Part shown: piece by piece, positions 5,693 through 7,650 of the stretch
Layout: every line of letters begins with the position of its first letter
Position numbering within the stretch: the stretch's first letter is position 1
Origin: Paracoccaceae bacterium
GTDB lineage: Bacteria; Pseudomonadota; Alphaproteobacteria; Rhodobacterales; Rhodobacteraceae
Length of the DNA stretch: 7,650 bases
NCBI GenBank assembly: GCA_007119835.1
Contig: SKOX01000403.1
Location: 1-7,650 of the forward strand
Reading direction: 5' to 3'
The notes under the pieces: generated by a model
Databases searched by the model: none
The model's input: the letters and a program-made list of their open reading frames with translations, nothing else
Told to the model about the DNA's origin: nothing
Translations under genes and position numbers: made by a program

Positions 5693-6973
5693 ATGGTGGC
5701 AAGACGGCATCTGGCGCTCGGCACGGCGCTGGCGCTCTGCACAGGGGCAGCGGCTCAGGCCGAGGAGACGATCAAGGTCGGCATCCTGCACTCGCTGTCG
5801 GGCACGATGGCGATCTCGGAGACGACGCTCAAGGACGCCATGCTCATGCTGATCGAGGATCAGAACGAGCGGGGCGGCGTGCTGGGCATGCAGCTCGAGC
5901 CGGTCGTGGTCGATCCCGCCTCTGACTGGCCGCTCTTCGCCGAGCTCTCGCGCGAGCTGATCGAGGGCCAGGGCGTCGCGGTCGTGTTCGGTGTCTGGAC
6001 CTCGGTCGCGCGCAAGTCGGTGCTGCCGGTCTTCGAGGAGCTGAACTCGATCCTGTTCTATCCCGTCCAGTACGAGGGCCAGGAGAGCCAGCGCAACGTC
6101 TTCTACACCGGCGCGGCGCCGAACCAGCAGGCGATCCCGGCGGTCGACTATCTGATGGAGGAGGAAGGGGTCGAGCGCTGGTATCTCGCCGGCACCGACT
6201 ACGTCTATCCGCGCACGACGAACCAGATCCTCGAGGCCTACCTGAAGTCGAAGGGCGTGGCGGACGAGGACATCATCATCAACTACACGCCGTTCGGGCA
6301 TTCGGACTGGCAGACGATCGTCGCCGAGATCAACGACTTCGGCTCGACCGGGCGCAAGACGGCGGTCGTCTCGACCATCAACGGCGACGCGAACGTGCCG
6401 TTCTACATCGAGCTCGGCAACCAGGGCATCTCGGCCGAGGACATCCCCGTCGTCGCCTTCTCGGTCGGCGAGGAGGAGCTCTCGGGCCTCGATACCGCGC
6501 CCCTCGTCGGGCACCTCGCGGCCTGGAACTACTTCATGTCGATCGACACGGTCGAAAACGAGGAGTTCATCGAGAAGTGGCACGCCTTCACGGGCGACGA
6601 CACCCGCGTGACCAACGACCCGATGGAGGCGCATTACATCGGCTTCAACATGTGGGTGAAGGCGGTAGAGGCCGCGGGCACCACCGACACCGACGCGGTG
6701 ATCGAGGCGATGCACGGCGTCGCGGTGCCGAACCTCACCGGCGGCATCAGCTCGATGGGCGTCAACCACCACATCACCAAGCCCGTCTTCATCGGCGAGA
6801 TCCAGGACGACGGGCAGTTCGAGGTGGTCTGGGAGACGCCGGGCCTGATCCTCGGCGACGAGTGGTCGGACCATCTGCCCGAATCGGCGAACCTGATCGC
6901 CAACTGGCGGGCGCCGATGTCCTGCGGGAACTTCAATGTCGAGACCGGCCAGTGCGGCGGCACGACCAACTGA
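5693..6973 (+). CDS. urtA: Urea ABC transporter, substrate-binding protein UrtA
   Basis: 426-residue periplasmic binding protein of the urea/short-chain amide group (type 1 periplasmic fold). It captures urea and delivers it to the UrtBC permease. Residues 1-23 are a Sec signal peptide (RR n-region, LALGTALALC core, cleavage AQA|EE). No lipobox is seen because Leu precedes Cys16. The mature start IKVGILHSLSGTMAISE, then DPASDWP and FGVWTSVARKSVLPVFEE, are characteristic of UrtA rather than branched-chain amino-acid binders. The C-terminus has Cys411 and Cys421, the only cysteines of the mature protein, which could form a disulfide. AAAGGA (5678-5683) precedes the start. A GTG at 5690 directly abuts the ATG at 5693 and is an equally spaced alternative adding one residue. 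urtB follows after 65 bp, so they are probably cotranscribed. Such operons are often nitrogen-regulated, but no NtrC or sigma54 site was identified here. Confidence 0.96.
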   Translation: MVARRHLALGTALALCTGAAAQAEETIKVGILHSLSGTMAISETTLKDAMLMLIEDQNERGGVLGMQLEPVVVDPASDWPLFAELSRELIEGQGVAVVFGVWTSVARKSVLPVFEELNSILFYPVQYEGQESQRNVFYTGAAPNQQAIPAVDYLMEEEGVERWYLAGTDYVYPRTTNQILEAYLKSKGVADEDIIINYTPFGHSDWQTIVAEINDFGSTGRKTAVVSTINGDANVPFYIELGNQGISAEDIPVVAFSVGEEELSGLDTAPLVGHLAAWNYFMSIDTVENEEFIEKWHAFTGDDTRVTNDPMEAHYIGFNMWVKAVEAAGTTDTDAVIEAMHGVAVPNLTGGISSMGVNHHITKPVFIGEIQDDGQFEVVWETPGLILGDEWSDHLPESANLIANWRAPMSCGNFNVETGQCGGTTN

Positions 6974-6990
6974 GCTGACGGCTCCAGCCA

Positions 6991-7032
6991 ACGGCGCGGC
7001 CTGGCGGCCGCGCCGTCCCTCCGCCGGGACGG
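6991..7032 (+). promoter_or_regulatory. Two overlapping alternative hairpins between urtA and urtB
   Basis: Hairpin A: 11 bp perfect, ACGGCGCGGCC (6991-7001) with GGCCGCGCCGT (7006-7016), loop TGGC. Hairpin B: 7 bp perfect, CCGTCCC (7013-7019) with GGGACGG (7026-7032), loop TCCGCC. They share bases 7013-7016, so only one can be fully formed at a time. Hairpin B takes up most of the GGGACGGA that serves as urtB ribosome binding site. A lacks a T run. A reasonable reading is a 3'-end stabiliser for urtA mRNA and a damper on urtB translation, giving more binding protein than permease. That role is inferred. Confidence 0.5.
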
Positions 7033-7038
7033 AACGCG

Positions 7039-7650
7039 ATGCGCCTCATCATCCTGATCGCCACCCTCATGAGCCTCGCCTCGCCGGCATGGGCCGAAAG
7101 CTTCGAGGAGTTGGTCGCGCGGCTGCCCGACGGCAACTTCAACCAGCGCGGCGAGGTCGTTTGGGAGATCGCGCTCACCGGTGACGACCGGGCCGCGCCC
7201 GTGCTCGAGGCGCTGGCCGCGGGCGAGCTTCACGCGCGCGACGCCGATGGGGCGATCCTGCGCGTGATCGGGCGCGGCGCCAACCTGCGCGGCATCGACG
7301 TGCTGACCGGCGAGGCGGTGGACGCGATCGCGCCGCGCTCGACGAGCCCGATCCGGGTGAACAACAGCCTGCGTCGCACGATCCGGGCGGCGCTCGGGAC
7401 GCTGACGCTGATGCATCCCGACCCTGCCCGCCGCATCGCCGCGGCGAACGCGGCCTTCCGCGCCGCCGATCCGGCGCAGCGCGAGGCGCTCGAGGAGGTG
7501 CTCGCCCAGGAGACCGATGCCCGGGTCGCCCGCGCGCTCGAGCAGGCACTGGCGGCGGCGGTCCTCGTCGACGAAACCGCCGATGCGGCCGAGCGGGTCG
7601 CCGCCGTCGCGGTCGTCGCCGGCCGCCCGGCGCGCGAGGCGATGGCGACG
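7039..7650 (+). CDS. urtB: Urea ABC transporter, permease subunit UrtB, 3' truncated
   Basis: The first 204 residues of the inner-membrane permease that, with UrtC, forms the urea channel. Only the N-terminal extension is in the window. Residues 1-19 form a signal peptide (LIILIATLMSLAS core, cleavage AWA|ES). The following periplasmic, alpha-helical repeat-like domain is diagnostic of UrtB. It includes APVLEALAAGELHARDADG (about 53-71), the DVLTGEAV motif (about 87-94), RVNNSLRRTIRAALGTLTL (about 106-124) and PDPARRIAAANAAF (about 127-140). The branched-chain-permease-like membrane domain should follow beyond 7650; full-length UrtB with this extension is usually over 500 residues. The frame is open to the edge with no frameshift. 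The ATG at 7039 follows GGGACGGAAC, partly buried in the upstream hairpin. It is the second gene of the urt operon. Confidence 0.93.
   Translation, partial: MRLIILIATLMSLASPAWAESFEELVARLPDGNFNQRGEVVWEIALTGDDRAAPVLEALAAGELHARDADGAILRVIGRGANLRGIDVLTGEAVDAIAPRSTSPIRVNNSLRRTIRAALGTLTLMHPDPARRIAAANAAFRAADPAQREALEEVLAQETDARVARALEQALAAAVLVDETADAAERVAAVAVVAGRPAREAMAT

Noticed and set aside
5693..5761. UrtA as a lipoprotein, because of Cys16 in the signal peptide.
   Set aside because: The residue before the cysteine is Leu, which does not fit a lipobox, and a good AQA cleavage site follows.
4237..6991. Two minus-strand open frames of about 500 codons antisense to the epoxide hydrolase and urtA.
   Set aside because: Low-complexity Arg/Ala/Asp-rich translations opposite well-recognised genes.
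1..7650. CRISPR arrays, tRNA or rRNA genes, insertion sequences, attachment sites.
   Set aside because: No regularly spaced repeats, tRNA-like cloverleaf, transposase reading frame or terminal inverted repeats were seen on reading both strands.

Overview
This is a GC-rich, densely coding bacterial segment. The gene families and the UrtA-UrtB pair with a long periplasmic N-terminal extension on UrtB suggest a proteobacterium, most likely an alphaproteobacterium. That assignment is inference; no taxonomic marker lies in the window.

Layout from left to right. (1) 1-596, minus: a GntR-family regulator of the FCD (FadR-like) subclass, cut by the left edge. A good sigma70-type promoter and a 17-bp dyad lie just upstream of its start. 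(2) 597-989: a 393-bp divergent intergenic region. (3) 990-2630, plus: a membrane-anchored serine alpha/beta-hydrolase (Abhydrolase_9 family). (4) 2779-4212, minus, convergent with it: a dihydrolipoamide-dehydrogenase-like flavoprotein with an intact CxxxxC redox centre. (5) 4213-4416: a divergent spacer holding a CAGGT-type repeat cluster. (6) 4417-5322, plus: an aspartate-nucleophile alpha/beta-hydrolase of the epoxide hydrolase type. (7) 5323-5692: a 370-bp leader region with an AT-rich island, a 12-bp palindrome, a 12-bp tandem duplication and a hairpin. (8) 5693-6973, plus: urtA, the periplasmic urea-binding protein. (9) 7039-7650, plus: the 5' part of urtB, the urea permease, running off the right edge.

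How the genes fit together. Only urtA-urtB form a clear operon, the start of an ATP-driven urea uptake system whose urtC, urtD and urtE probably follow outside the window. The other genes are single units in alternating orientations and do not form a recognisable pathway. The flavoprotein has no lipoyl acyltransferase partner here and the two hydrolases belong to different families.

I did not find a convincing new multigene system. The most interesting signals are regulatory. Two overlapping, mutually exclusive hairpins lie in the urtA-urtB spacer, the second covering the urtB ribosome binding site. A promoter-operator arrangement in front of the GntR gene suggests autoregulation. Several small repeats lie in the urtA leader and in the spacer between the flavoprotein and the epoxide hydrolase.
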